A stretch of 64,000 nt of DNA from Chrysoperla carnea (taxonomy: Eukaryota > Arthropoda > Insecta > Neuroptera > Chrysopidae): assembly GCF_905475395.1 (NCBI RefSeq), contig NC_058337.1, positions 90,948,368 through 91,012,367 of the forward strand, read 5' to 3'. Under the pieces are notes generated by a model. The model was given only the letters and a program-made list of their open reading frames with translations. It had not been told where the DNA came from and ran no database searches. Position numbers and translations under genes: made by a program. Below, one piece after another: positions 25,490 through 38,830 of this stretch (positions are counted from its first letter, which is position 1; the number at the start of each line of letters is the position of its first letter).

Positions 25490-26010
25490 ATAGTCACCCG
25501 TTGAAGTCACCATGTATTTATATACCTGTGTGTATTTATATACATATTTCAGGTTTTTTTTTGTAGTAATTTGCTATGCGCTTATGCGATTTAGGTATTC
25601 GTATCCTGGAATATTATATTTAGTTTATTGATGTCATGCAAGTATGCAGACAAAGTTTTTCTGCATATCTCATAAGATCACAATTTTACTCTATTTTTGT
25701 CTGTCCGTGAACACGATAGGATAATTTTTACGGTTGAAATAGATCTGAAGTGATTAAATTCGTAAATCAACAAATCATTTAATTGAATTAAGGGAACAAA
25801 ATACCCATCTTTTAAACTGTAAGAGGTAGAAGAAAACTAAGTTCCAGAAATGTTTTATTTGAAAGAATATCTTACTTCTAGTTTTTTGTTGGTCTCTATT
25901 TCATGAACTCTATAGATATAATATTTTGTATAATCGATACTTAAGTATATGCTCAGGATTTAAACAATTAGCTCAGTTAGTTTTTAAATTGTTAACTCTT
26001 CACTTGTTAT
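25490..26010 (+). repeat. Old, diverged family T-like copy preceded by a shared GAAGTCACCATGTA tag
   Basis: CTGTCCGTGAACACGATAGG (about 25700), CCCATCTTTTAAACTGTAAG, and a tail TTTAAACAATTAGCTCAGTT ending CACTTGTT at about 26008 follow the order of the full copies but with many changes. The stretch CGTTGAAGTCACCATGTA near 25500 is repeated at about 38567-38583. Confidence 0.5.
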
Positions 26011-26499
26011 GTTCAAAATAAAATATTTACAGTATTTATTCTTTTTGTCTCCGTAATTTACGTTACAACTGATAATGGAGATATTTTGATCACACAAAAT
26101 TTATGGCTTTATTTCTGTGACATTTAACATCAAGTGCACCTTCTCTTGTGCATTTTCTTGAACGTAGCGAGGTCAAAAATTTTATTATATTTCATCGAAA
26201 AACCACAAAACTTACACGTCAAATGTTTTTGAAAGAAAATCATATCACGATTTCAAAACCGATGGCGATAATTATTTATTTGCCGGTCAAGAGAGGTAAT
26301 ATGTGTCTACACCATATTTTGATATAGATAATTCAATTTCATATGAGTACTGATAACTGACTGAGCAGAGAAAGACCCTTTTTAATATAAAATCCGATAA
26401 CATAAAACAAAAATTAAAATTTACACAATTGAGTACTATTAAAAGCAAATCGATTAAATACGAACATATTGGATAAACCATAAAACCAAGACTGATACA

Positions 26500-26820
26500 C
26501 TACGACAGGCATGGTCGAGCTATTTTAAGTCAAAGTCACCATTGTTATAACTTTATTGAGTGCCATAAACTTTATTGAGTGTCCCTTTATGCAAGTCCGC
26601 ATTGCTCATAGAGGAGGAAGCGAGGCGGGTATACGACTCTTCTACCTATCTCAGTTTCTCTAATATTAATGAGATAGGTAGAAAAAAAATGTTGTCTCTC
26701 TGTCTTACTCATATTATTGGTTGACACTAGTTAGGTTGTCGCTGTCTTGCCTGTTATTTAGTTATTGAAGTGTTAGTGACTTCTCTGAGTCACATTTGCC
26801 CATGGCTGCACTACTATATT
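26500..26820. repeat. GC-richer block with a direct duplication and a perfect 13-bp hairpin
   Basis: An ACTTTATTGAGTG motif is present twice near 26549-26580. A perfect inverted repeat, TCTACCTATCTCA at 26641-26653 and TGAGATAGGTAGA at 26670-26682, follows. Base composition is distinctly richer in GC than on either side. Probably part of a mobile element not otherwise represented in this window. Confidence 0.5.
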
Positions 26821-27363
26821 ACACATATTTCGGAGTCTCCAAAATAATATACAGAAAATAAATATAATCTCTAAAAACTTCATTCATTCATAATGCACTG
26901 ATTTCAAATGATTTAGAAATAAATATTATGATTTTTGAATTTGAAATATTGTATATCGTGTTTTATGAAATTGTCTACAGGCGACAATTAAAATTTATGA
27001 AAGTAAAATAGCACCTTAAATATGGGTCAATATTTTTTTGTACATTTATCCACCGAAAAAAAAAAACTATTTCTTTTACTGATAACAAACTTTTCATTTC
27101 CATACCAGATTTCATAATCGATTCAACAAGGAACGTGTGATTTACTTAATTAATTTTATTAAAATTGATTAAATAATAAATAAAAAAAATAGATTCAATA
27201 GATTAATAATTGCATGTAATAATGTTTTCTTTATGTATGAGAAGGTATTGTAATAGGTAGGTAAGTTTTTTATTTTTTATTTATTTAAAGTTTTATAATC
27301 TAATCTAGTCACGATAAAATTAAAAACGAGATTTAAACTAATTGTTTCAATTTAAATATGCAT

Positions 27364-27922
27364 AACAAGTGAAAACAAACAATTGACTGAGTTAATTGTT
27401 GAAATACCACGTATAGCCAGTGTTGATTAGTCTGTCACATTACACATACATACATGTCACACACATATAAGTGATATACCCATATAGTACATATTACACA
27501 AAATGCGCATAATTTGCGCTCTCACGGATAAACGGTGATGTTCACCAAAAAATGTTTCAAACAAAAGTGGTTTATTTTTTATAAGGAACATTTTTTACAC
27601 TTAAACTTTTGTTCTATCTCTAACCGTTTACAAGATGGGTCCTACCCAAGACCCAATTGACCTATGGTGTTCATTTACGAACTTTACTTCACATTTTACG
27701 TCCTCAGCACGCTATAAATTTCAGTTTGATATCTGTTTTCGTTTTTGAGTAATCGTGATGACAGACGCACAGACGACAGACAGGCAGGCAACCGGAAATG
27801 GACTAATTAGGTTATGAACACCTATACCAAAATTTCGTTCTTAGCATCAATAATTTTAAGCGTTACAAACTTAGGACTAAACTTATTTTACCTTGGTAAA
27901 TTTCATATACATGGTATAATAA
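27364..27922 (-). repeat. Dispersed repeat family T, copy on the minus strand
   Basis: The reverse complement of the family, slightly shortened: it starts (in family orientation) at TATACCATGTATATGAAATT near 27922 and ends at CACTTGTT near 27364, with the 3' hairpin and the CATCTTGTAAACGGTTAGAG block present and the CCGT run largely replaced by a TCTGTCG-type stretch. Confidence 0.85.
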
Positions 27923-27973
27923 GCATTATGTGTAATTAATAAGTAATGTTTTAAAGTTTACTTTCTCCAAAGT

Positions 27974-27991
27974 ATGTGTGTGTGTGTGTGT
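27974..27991 (+). repeat. (TG)n microsatellite
   Basis: Nine uninterrupted TG units next to the head of the minus-strand family T copy. Confidence 0.9.
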
Positions 27992-27999
27992 AATTTTTA

Positions 28000-30900
28000 T
28001 TTAATTTTATTACTCTGAAAACCTTGAAAATTAAATATAAAATTGTATATAATCAATGATCAGAAATATTGCCAAAAACTATCATTCAATAAGTACCATT
28101 TATTTGTTTGCTAACTGAACATTTATAAAAATATTATTTTTAAGTGACTTAGTTTTTATAACTTATATGAAACCAAAATTTACCCAGTCTGCTATAAAAG
28201 CATCACTTGCATCAAATTGGTTTTTTAGTTAGCGTTTGACACTATGAAACATCTGTCTTATGATTTCTACATCTCGATGGCTAAATCGTACTTGCAGCAG
28301 ACCTTCGAGACAACTATTTTTTTTTTGGCATGGGCAACTATGTTAATTGATTCCTAACAAACAGGTTTTTCTATACAAAATAGCCAAGATATTAACCTTT
28401 GGTTTGTATTTTCACGCATATATCCGTTAGTCTCTTTTTAAACTCAATATTTGAGCCTAACACTTCACTGATATGATATAACTGACTTTCCCTTTGTATT
28501 CAACACTTAAACTTCCTTATTATATCGGATATCTATAATTGATAAAAATACTTTTATTGCAACAACAAAAACAATTTTATATAGATTATATATGGTTTTC
28601 TGAAAATCAGCCTTCCTTCTTCCTTATTTGAAAAGGAAGCCTTTCAATTGTAAGCCCCTCTTCAAGACGGAAGCAGGAAATTTTTGTCTCAGCATCTAAC
28701 GTGTGTATGTGTACAATACATACCAAACACAAACCCTTTTCCATTTGAATAGTAAGGTTTGAATTCCCTTAGGAGGAGGAAAAATTAGCAACGTCTAAAC
28801 AATTGTACTTCGCTGAAATTTATTAATAACTTAGAGCAATTATCACGTTTTCATACAAAAATTTCTTTTACATTAATATTCCAGTTTATTTATTTATTGA
28901 CGATGATAAAAATTTTTTTCATCAAGGTCGCACAAAATATTTTACTGTTAGTAAATTAAATGACAATATAACCGCTAACTAGTTAATTATATAATACAAA
29001 CTATTATGAAATGAAGTTTTATATTTACTACAAATAGTCATAATTTGTTTTTCTATTCAATTGAATGAATGGTTTTTAAGAACTATGTTTTTTATGTGAC
29101 GATTGATAATCGTAGTTTGAAAAACAGTATTTCCAAAACTTGAAGACTTTTTATCGCTAATTTGTAAATTAAGAAAAGGAATCTGTAAGCAAAAGTACGT
29201 CATTTTTTTAAAGCCAACAATTTGGTTGGATTAAACTCTTTGAGGTTATTTATTCTTGAAAATATTACATACAAAATAAAGTCATGCAGAAGTCACTAAG
29301 TGATTTTGTATTTTACAAAATTCCTATGTTTTGACATTTTATTTCTTGAAAACTACAAAACCAATTAAAATGAAATTTTGTGATTATTTCATTTCTATCA
29401 TAACAGCATTATCATGTTATGAATTTTCAAGAAATCAAACTACACGTACAGACACCACATTGAAACTAAGTAATCGTGTGTTCATTGATGAAAAGCCAAT
29501 TTCGACTAATACTTGACGCTTGGATATTACCTACTATTTAAAAGTTTTGACCATGAGAGAATTATGGGAGCTTCAATCTATCCATTTTAATATATTATCT
29601 CAGGTAGGTATGCATTACAAAACTGTACTGTACAGAACCCATTATTTATAATTTATCTGTAACAACAATAGCATATGAATTTTCGAATGTAACAAAAATA
29701 TGATGTCACTTAATCACGAAAGATTGTCAACATCAATCAATGAGAAAAAATTGCAACAAAAAATGTGTTTTTTTTTTTTAAATATACCAAGAAAAGAATA
29801 AATTGGTTACAAAAAAATGCATGCGAAAATAAAAGTTAAATTATTCATTTTAAGTAATAAGAATAGCCTTGAAATATTTAATAATATGTTAAAGAGATTG
29901 TCAAACAACATGAGTCGCTTCCTCATCTTATAATACCACTATTGGAAAAAATATCACAAAATGTAATAAATAAAGTGCTAAAAAACCTGTTGAAAAATTA
30001 ACGGTTCTTTATCACAAAAATCTGTTTATTAAGAAAACGAGTCAGTAGTAATAATGATAAATCTTTGAAAGTTAAAACAGTTATTTTTGTTAAAAAATCA
30101 GCTTTGACTTAAAAGGATATTTTCATAAAATGTTTCTATCAATTATATTTTTGACAAGAAGGTCTTAATGCCTTGAAAAAGTATTTTCAAAGGTCTTCCA
30201 TAAATATTCTTCCATATAGGTAATTTTTTCATATAAATTAAGGTCTTAAATTTTATAAATTTTTAATTATTTTTTTATACTCTTTGAGCTTTTAATTTTT
30301 ATGTGAATTTTTAGGTTTTGAGCTTTTAGTTTTAAGTTTTCGTATACATTTTCCTACCCAGCAGATGGAGAAGGTATGAACTTCTATCTTCTGCGGAATT
30401 TATCTTAAGAACCAATCCGTCTGTTTCATTTATTTTGCCATGCCATTTCAAATAAGGTATCACAAAGTAAGGGGTGTCATTCGAAATTTCAAAGTTGGGG
30501 TGGCTAGGAGCAAAGGAATGAAACATAAAATTGTCTGAGTACCATTTTTGAACTTCCTTCTTGATATCTAAATTCACGTATTTTCACACAAAACAATAAT
30601 CGCAACAGATCAAGAGTTATGAAGAGTGGATACTTTTGAAATGAACGCACTGTAAATAAAGGTTTCAAATAATATCTAGATGTGAATAATAGACGGCGTT
30701 AAATTATCATTTGACATAACAATTAACTCTGACTAACAAACATAATTTTTGCCGTTGAGTATTACCAAGCCCCCAGTCTAGAAATAAACGATAGCCTTTT
30801 TTTATTTTGCTGAATATTTACCCATATATCATAGACCATAAAAAGTGTATGAGGAAGACTATCTCACATCGGACAACAAATCTATACCATCCATTAAACG

Positions 30901-32700
30901 GATCGTGGAGAACATAATTATTTTAAACTAAAAATTCATAAAACATTGGTTTATGCCATGAATATTTAATGCGTTCCAATATGTGTGTGGGTTTTATCTA
31001 ATATTTTGTTTGTTTTATAGCATCGAAAGTTTATTAATTAGATTCTTAGAATTTTTTTTCATAATTAGCACCTACACGTTTAAATCTGTAAAAATTGGTG
31101 AGGGGAATAAATTACGTAAGTAAGGTTTTTAAAAAATACTTAGAGCTTCCACCATTTTAACCTTGTTTTGGTTAAGTTATTTGATAATGGTTGAATACTG
31201 CCTATGATAATATAGGCTAGTCTATAACCAAATTCTAGTAAAATAACGAAGCTTGAAACTCCTTCGCATTCTAATTGGAAACGTCTTAAGAGCTTAGGGA
31301 CTCGATGTCTTATTAACAAAAAAACTTTCGTTTCCTTTATATGCCAGTAAAATTATAAAGCGCGATATATGAACTGCCTTTTTGGTATGATACGAGGAAA
31401 AAATAAACTACCCACTGCTTTCTCGTGAGGGGGGAAATTAGGGAAAAATTTTGGTATCCATTTTCTACAAAAATATAAAGAATAACGAGATAAAATTTTG
31501 TTGGTAGCTTCAACTAGTGAGCCTTATGCAATGTTATGGAATTTTTGTTATGGAAAAAGTTTCATGATACGAGCGACTTCCGAACTACAATAAACCAATC
31601 AGTTAGGTCTTATATCTCGTGGAAATGATGCAAAATATACTTTTGTTGTTTAGATATTCCTAACTGAATCATTCATCCAACTTCATCCTATAACATTATC
31701 GGTGTAAAGGAGCGCCAACATTTGAAAATAATATATAAGAAATAAAAAATATTTTTGTATTGTAAAAACAATTTCCGAATAAATAAATAAAAAATTCGCT
31801 CATTTGTGGATATGATTTTTAGATTTTGAATGCTTTAAAACAATTGTAAACCAGATTTTCTGGGTTTCAATAAAATAAATAAATAAATAAATAAAATAGT
31901 AATGTGGGCATATTTTAGTCCAATAGTTAGTTATAAGAATAGTCGAATCGTAAGTAAAAAACTAATTTCAGTACATTCAAAGTGAAAATGAAATGATTTA
32001 GTGGATCCTTTTGTAGAAATTTGTTATAACGCTAGCGTATGAGTACATATCATACAAATAACGTTTTTATATTTTTGATTAAAAACCAAGATTAAAATGG
32101 TTTTAAAAAAACAAAATGGATAATGTTACATAGACCAATCATTTCATCAAGTATTTACACATAAATGTACTTCAAAAATGTACTAGTAAGGTATATTCAG
32201 ACAACCTTCAATTTTATAATAATTCTTTATATCCGTTTTCATCAAGATGTAATATAATGAACAAGAACAGTCACTTACTTATTTTTAATTGACATCTTAA
32301 ACATTGTTTTTAAAATAATAATAAAACATGATACATATAATTTTTTTTAATTTCGTAATTAAAGTTCATTAACTTTAGAAGATTATTTGCCTTTTTGAAC
32401 AATTTTTAAAGTACTTACCATTTTTAATGTATTTGCGTTCTATTGTAAATATTACTTTCATTAATTTTTATTGAAGAAAGTCTTTGAGTATGATTTATAT
32501 TGCGTGCAATATTTGACTTTTTTAAATATGCGTTTGAATTTATCTTATGACATTTTTGAGGATGTTCGTGAAATTAAAATAAAAAATTTCAAAATTTTTA
32601 TGCAACGAAAAGATAACATTTTTACCCCTTTCAGAATAGATTGCCAGAGTATACATTTTTATAGTAACCTTAAAGAAGCCTTGATCTAAGTTCTTTATTC
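28000..32700. other. AT-rich intergenic DNA, no gene recognised
   Basis: Small frames at 29331-29516 and 32471-32689 (plus) and 30332-30577 (minus, 81 codons) are the longest openings; none carries a domain I recognise. A 21-bp (AATA)n run lies at 31874-31894. Confidence 0.4.
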
Positions 32701-32724
32701 ATTTAAAAAGAAATTCAAACTCTT

Positions 32725-33235
32725 TTGAATAGTTGTTACAAAAATACTCTCGGCTACAAACCGTTGCTAAAATTTTTCGGGCGAAATGATCCACCAGGAA
32801 TCATGTTCAAAAAGATGCTTCTATATCTAAAAGTAAGTTTAAGCATCATGGCGTCAGTTTTGTGCAGGACAGGTGAGAATTTAATAACCCACCCCTGGCT
32901 GTCTCACCGTTACACCAGCAAATGTGTACGGCGTTGCTGGATACTAACTTTCTATAAGTATTATATAAGTATACTAGCCCGGTCTAGAAATAAATCACGT
33001 AAGGCTTCACGTAAGGCAAAATATTTGTTTAACTTAAGGCCATGAATTGATTTACATTTACTATTTTCTTTTTTTACAGAAATCTTTAATTTATAGTTTA
33101 AAATGCTGATCATAGATGAAGCAACAACATGTCAGCATATTTTATTTTGTCAGCTATATTGTTATACAGTTTCATTCAAATCCATTCGCTAGTTTTTGCG
33201 TGAAAGCGTAACAAACAAACAAACAAACAAACATC
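32725..33235 (+). repeat. Interspersed repeat ending in an (ACAA)n tract
   Basis: GC-richer than its surroundings, with a direct repeat TCACGTAAGGCT/TCACGTAAGGC near 32995-33017. It ends in ATTCAAATCCATTCGCTAGT, TTTTTGCGTGAAAGCGTAAC and an AACAAACAAAC run at 33210-33233. The combination of a 'can I bind here' type CATTCG-AGT-TTTTGCGTGA block and an ACAA tail is common at the 3' ends of insect non-LTR elements and SINEs. The 106-codon frame at its start is not a recognisable protein. Confidence 0.45.
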
Positions 33236-33249
33236 TTTTTTTCACATTT

Positions 33250-34260
33250 ATAATATATATTGATAAAGTTTCTTAGTTTCTTAGTTAATACATAGAAGTA
33301 ATGTCTCTCCTACGTATCTCTCTCTTTGTTTAAATAGGAGTTTAAATCTTCATATTTTGTATATTTCTAAAGATTTTCAAAAGGCTGTTTCAGGTTTGTG
33401 TCTGCAGTAAAAAAACCCAAATAGGGAGGATGACTAAAGTCAGTTTTTTCAAAAGCTATTTCAGAAATTTCAGAAAGTTAGAACGTTTAAAATAAGCCAC
33501 CTGGTATATGTATACGTAAATAATAAGAAATTTTGAAAACAATCAAATTTTATTAACAGAACATTGTATTTATAATCATTTAATTTAAAGAACTATGTCA
33601 AATATTATAATATCGTATTTACGTTTGATTGTATATTAATATTAAAGAATAATTACTTCTTTCAAATATTATATAATACAAATACAATTAAAAAAATAAT
33701 TTTTTAAACATTAAACAACAGTAGACAGACCTAGACGATTTATACTTTATTATTGTAAGTAAAATATGAGATTCTACGTAGGCGTAGATGTTTTACTGTT
33801 GATGATCTTAATATATTACATATCTAATTTATCATACAGTACGTTTGCATCTATATTATGCACAATTATTTAATTTTAAATGTATGAAGTTGAGTATGAA
33901 GAAACCTTCTTCGTATATGTATGAAGAAAAGCATGGGAAGTTGACAAAATTATACATCAAAAGATGCTTCACCTTGACTTCGAAACGGAGTTTCTAGTAG
34001 CTTTTGAGAACAACATTAGCTAACAAAACCAGGGTAATACTTCAGAAAACAACATTTCAAAAAATATTAATTAGTCAAGTGAGTGTCCAGTACACAAATA
34101 AAAGCGGTTTTACCAAGGCTTCAAGGTTTGCAAAATTCATTCTTTAAATAAGTTGATTTGACAGATATCAAGCATCTCATGCTCTAAATTTTACATTACA
34201 TTTAAAATTTCTATCCAATTTTTAGTGTAATAAAGCGTGTTTTTTGGATTTTTTTTAACT
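33250..34260. other. AT-rich intergenic DNA, nothing recognised
   Basis: No open frame of note, no RNA-like or repeat-like structure that I can support. Confidence 0.4.
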
Positions 34261-34268
34261 ATAATTTA

Positions 34269-34960
34269 TTTTTATACCATGTATATATGAAATATACATA
34301 GTATATTAAGTTTCGTCCCAAGTTTGTAACGCTTAAAAATATTGATGCTACGAAAAAAATTTTGGTATAGGTGTTCATCTAATCACCTAATTAATCCATT
34401 TCCGGTTGTCTGTCCGTCCGTCCGTCCGTCTGTGGACACGATAACTCAAAAACGAAAAAAGATATCGAGCTGAAATTTTTACAGCGTACTCAGGACGTAA
34501 AAAGTGAGGTCAAGTTCGTTAATGAGCATTATAGGTCAATTGGGTCTTGGGTCCGTAGGACCCATCTTGTAAACCGTTAGAGATAGAACAAAAGTTTAAA
34601 TGTAAAAAATGTTCCTTATCGTAAATTAAACAACTTTTGTTTGAAACATTTTTTCGTAAACATCACTGTTTACCCGCGAGGGCGTTAATTAGGTGCAAAT
34701 TTTATAGTATGTATTAATATAGGAATATCAGTTGTGTGTGTGTGTCTATTTGAAAGTGAATATCTTTTGTTATTTACGTGACGTCAAAAAAACAAACGAT
34801 TGCGCATCAACACTATGTATTATAGTACCTATGTATTAATATGGGATTATCAGTTATATATGTGTGACATGTATGTTTGTGTAATGTGATAGAGTAATCA
34901 ACACTGTCTATACATGGTATTTCAACAATTAACTCAATCAATTGTTTGTTTTCACTTGTT
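34269..34960 (+). repeat. Dispersed repeat family T, long copy
   Basis: Collinear with the copy at 23149: head TATACCATGTATATATGAAA, CCGT run at about 34410-34430, block AAACCGTTAGAGATAGAACA, and the tail TATACATGGTATTTCAACAA with the hairpin, ending CACTTGTT at about 34958. A head-proximal ATACCATGTATA and tail-proximal TATACATGGTAT form a 12-bp inverted pair, but the conserved tail extends about 45 bp beyond it. No coding capacity. Confidence 0.85.
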
Positions 34961-34969
34961 TTAGTAAAA

Positions 34970-36270
34970 GTAAATTAAGTATATGAGGTAAAAAGTGTGT
35001 ACTCTTTGGGAAGTAAAGTAGAACATGTGTTTACAGCCCTAACTCTCACATCTCTGTGATCTCAATTACCTGAAAAATGTCAAGATATTTTAATAATTTA
35101 ATATAGTGAGTTTATTTGTTTTGATAACCATTATTTCCAACATTTATCACTGAAATTCTTATAGGAAATCGTGAAGTAAACGTATTGTATACATACAAAC
35201 ATCTTTTATATGATGTACACAAATGACTTTAAAATTTATAGTTTGTTCTAATTAGGTTTTCATTAGCATTTATAAATGTATATATAATTTATTTTTTTGT
35301 ATCTTATTTTAAGCCATAAACCTTCTTTTTGAAGGCTTATCCGTTAGTTTTGGTTTGGATTCAAAATCTACCTCCAAAAACCATTTTCCGGAAAAGTTGT
35401 AAACAAGTTTTATAAAAATGTGATTTTATAGAAGAAGCAAATAAAAAATGACTACCATTAGTTGTTATTAGTAGTTGTTGATTTTGTTGATTTTAAAATA
35501 AAAAAAGCCCACTCTCTTCTAACACTTAAATTTAAATGAAACTAATTGTGAAATGTTCGAAATCTACACTTTTATAAAAAATTAAAACAATTAATTCAAA
35601 AACTTTGTAATGGTTATAGCTAGTTGCCGAAAATTTATTTCTTAAAAACTATGTTAAAATTATAACAAGTTTGCTTTAAGCGAAATTACATAAATATATC
35701 GATGATAACAGATTCATAATTTGTCTCGCCACGTGAACAAGAACGTATTGGTTGTGTAGCTTGGTGATGAAGACATGATTTTTATTTATGATATACATGA
35801 TTTTAGTAGTTTATTCTCCTTTCTGTTCATCCACTATTTTTAACTTCTTCTCTACAGCTCTACACAAAACGTTAGTTCAAGTTTTCACATGACGAAATGC
35901 TTGAATATTGGGGCTTAGGTCTTAGATCAAGGTGCTCGCTTTGAATACAATAGGTGCCAGGTTATAAAAACTAATTTATATAATATAAGGGTGTCTTTAA
36001 TATTATTGTTGTTGTGTCCGAATATAGAGAAAATATGATTATCAATACCTTGATAATACATTCTAAAGGGGAATTCCGTGTTTACATGGACCATGAGCAT
36101 ACACAATATGAAAAACCCAAATTCTTCCAAGGTATATCTTAGCTACTTAACTTTTAATTTTTAGGGGAACTTACTACATTGGGTTTATAAGTACAAATTG
36201 TACAAATTGTATATATTACATATATAGGTCTAGATGCCTTAATGCATAACTATTTAAATAAATCAGACTA
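34970..36270. other. AT-rich intergenic DNA, nothing recognised
   Basis: The minus-strand frame at 35927-36130 has no recognisable family. Nothing else seen. Confidence 0.4.
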
Positions 36271-36276
36271 TATACA

Positions 36277-36500
36277 GTGGCTTCAAAAAATATTGAACCT
36301 TTTTAGATTTCCAAAATAAAGGAGATTGGAAGCAAATTAACAAAGTTGTTCTTTTTAAGACAGAAGCTTGCTAGGGTTGAATTTGATGTTGTTCTTCAAG
36401 ATTGTAAAAACACACTTAAAAATTATGAAAAGTTTACATTATATTTCAATTGAAACTATTCGATTTTAATCAAAAGAATAAAAATAAGTTTAATAAAAGT
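36277..36500 (+). mobile_element. Possible end of a Tc1/mariner-like element
   Basis: TACAGTGGCTTCAAAAAATA at about 36277 begins like the terminal inverted repeats of many Tc1-like transposons (TA target dinucleotide followed by CAGTGG and AAAA). I found no matching inverted end nearby and no transposase, so this is a remnant at best. Confidence 0.25.
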
Positions 36501-36509
36501 AACAAAATA

Positions 36510-38530
36510 TGTTTGTTTTTTTATAGGAAGCAATCACTTGAATTAAATAAAATTCATCCTCGTTTTATGCATTTTAGGCTTCTTTAACTACTATCTAAGT
36601 AATCAATTTACATCCATAATAATTTGTCCGAATATTTTAATCTATTTGCAACTGAAAAAATTTTCTTTTTATTTTGCTAAAACAGAACAAACTTGATAAT
36701 AATAATCAAGTAAAGAAAATAAATAACTGAATGCTACCTACTTAAAAAAAAGCATAACATACGTACTCTCAGTCTTCTTGAGTAAAGTACAAAATATATA
36801 TAAATCAGTGAAAGTAATCATAACACAATTATATGAAATGTTTGATTATTATATTATATTTATTATTATTTTATTATATAAAGTACATACACATACAAGA
36901 ATAACACTTATTTATTTATATTTAATTATTATAAATGTGGTCTATTGATTCACTTTTATAAGTTTACTTACCTATTGTGTTTATTTTAAAATTAATATCA
37001 TCCATCATAAATAAATATTGTGTGTTACCTATAATTCTATTTTACTTCCTTTAGTTTTGTATCTACAACAACAAACATACCTTTCAAATTCTTCTTGTAT
37101 TTCATTTGATAATGAATGTTTTTATAGATATATTTTGAAGGCCTTGTTATTGCATTTAATATTTATTTGATTATATTATTTATTGTGAACACAATTAAAA
37201 GAGATAGAAAATTTAAAGCAATTTTTCATTTAAATGCAGATCTTGTTTTAAACTTTCAAATATACCTCTCAAAATTGACATACAGGCGGAATGCTTATTT
37301 ATCAAACACTTTTCCAGAGGGACAATTTATTTCTTCAATAATCTTTTAAATAAAGAAGTTAATGTTAAAAAAAGACAACCCAACAAATTATATGCGACCC
37401 AAAGTTCTGAAATAATCTAAAAACTTTCGGACAATAACTTTCTCTGCAGTCATCTTCACAGAGCAGCTTTGTATTGCAGTAAAAAATTAATCTAAGTACA
37501 CAATATTAAGTAGGTAAAAAATAAATACAATTTTATTTGATTCAAGACATTACAATCTTTTTGCAAGGCTTCCTTCATTAATTATCGAAAACAAAAATAA
37601 TTAAAGTTACCCGAAACTTAGACGAAGCTTTTTAACTTGGCCAATATTTCCGACTCTATTCAACGAAAGCTCAGTTGGGCATTACAGCTAAAAAGCTTGC
37701 TTGACGTGGTTGACTCTAGTGACATCGAAAATAAGACTTCAATAATATGATGTGATATCGCAAGATTGCATAAGAACAATCTTTGATCAATTTCAAACTT
37801 TCGATGCCCTTCCAGACCGACAAACAATTTCTTTATCAATACCTTAGATACGTTTTCAATACTTTAGACTTCCACAACTTGCTATTCGGTGAGAATGCTA
37901 TAGACCATATAAAAATTATTTTTTATTACCTTCGAGCCATTCTGATGATTAGATGAATCTTTTTAAATAATTAACATAATAATGCTGTAAATGTGGAAAT
38001 GTTAATGCGATGAGTGTAGTTATTTTAATTGGGTCTCTAAGCTTTGATGTGTGTATCACATGTGTATATATAATGTTGTAACTGAGTTATTTATTTTTAC
38101 CTCTAAGTATTTCGAATTATTTTTGTTTTCGATAATAATTAATGTAGGAATTCTTTGTAAAAAGATTGTAAAGTTTTGAATCAAATACAATTTATTTACT
38201 CAGAATGTATAGTATTTACATAGAAAAAACAGATAACCAAAGATTTTTTGCATAATATCATAACGTCGAATTCTTCTCGAAGAAAATTTTCTGTGGTGTA
38301 TCTAACAATTTACAATATGCCAAGAGCAAAAACTGATAGGATTGACAGGTTCTAACGCCGCTTTAACAAAATCTCAGATTGTGTCTGTCACATCAGGTAT
38401 TAAGTCCCGACTATGAAAAGCTTAAACTAAAAAAAAAATAAAGCAAGTGCTTTTGAATTGTTTTAGTTGGGTCTTGTTTATCACGAGACTATGGCTGTTG
38501 TCGCAAATACCATTTACTGATTCCCACTTG
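36510..38530. other. AT-rich intergenic DNA, no gene recognised
   Basis: A slightly GC-richer segment at about 37600-37900 has no intact frame and no recognisable product. The frame at 37167-37349 looks accidental. Confidence 0.4.
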
Positions 38531-38534
38531 AAAA

Positions 38535-38830
38535 TTTAATATTTGGGTTTGAATTTTCATCGCGCGTTGAAGTCACCATGTAATCATTATATTAATAAAA
38601 CTGAACACACTACATGTACTTAAACCAGTTTAATCGCATGTTTCATTCACCAAATGTTTCAAGTTAATCTTGTTTATTTAAAGCGAAAAACTTATTTTAG
38701 GGTTCATCAGGAAATACAAAATAAACTTTTGATTTTCCAATGGAAAATCTAATTTTTAGCAAATTGCCGAAGGAAATCGAGCTTTTGTACTGATGATCGA
38801 ATTTTGAAAATAATTCAGCAATTTACTGCT
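38535..38830 (+). repeat. Dispersed repeat fragments (shared with 5015 and 25490)
   Basis: CGTTGAAGTCACCATGTA at about 38567-38583 matches 25498-25515. AGCAAATTGCCGAAGGAAAT plus GAGCTTTTGTACTGATG at 38758-38800 matches 5017-5062. Two shared tags within 250 bp suggest that one dispersed element contributed both. Confidence 0.5.

Noticed and set aside
30332-30577. 81-codon minus frame with fairly varied composition
   Set aside because: No family recognised, no splice or promoter support; kept only as an unassigned opening.
33210-33233. ACAA repeat as a possible regulatory site
   Set aside because: Better explained as the simple-repeat tail of the interspersed element it closes.
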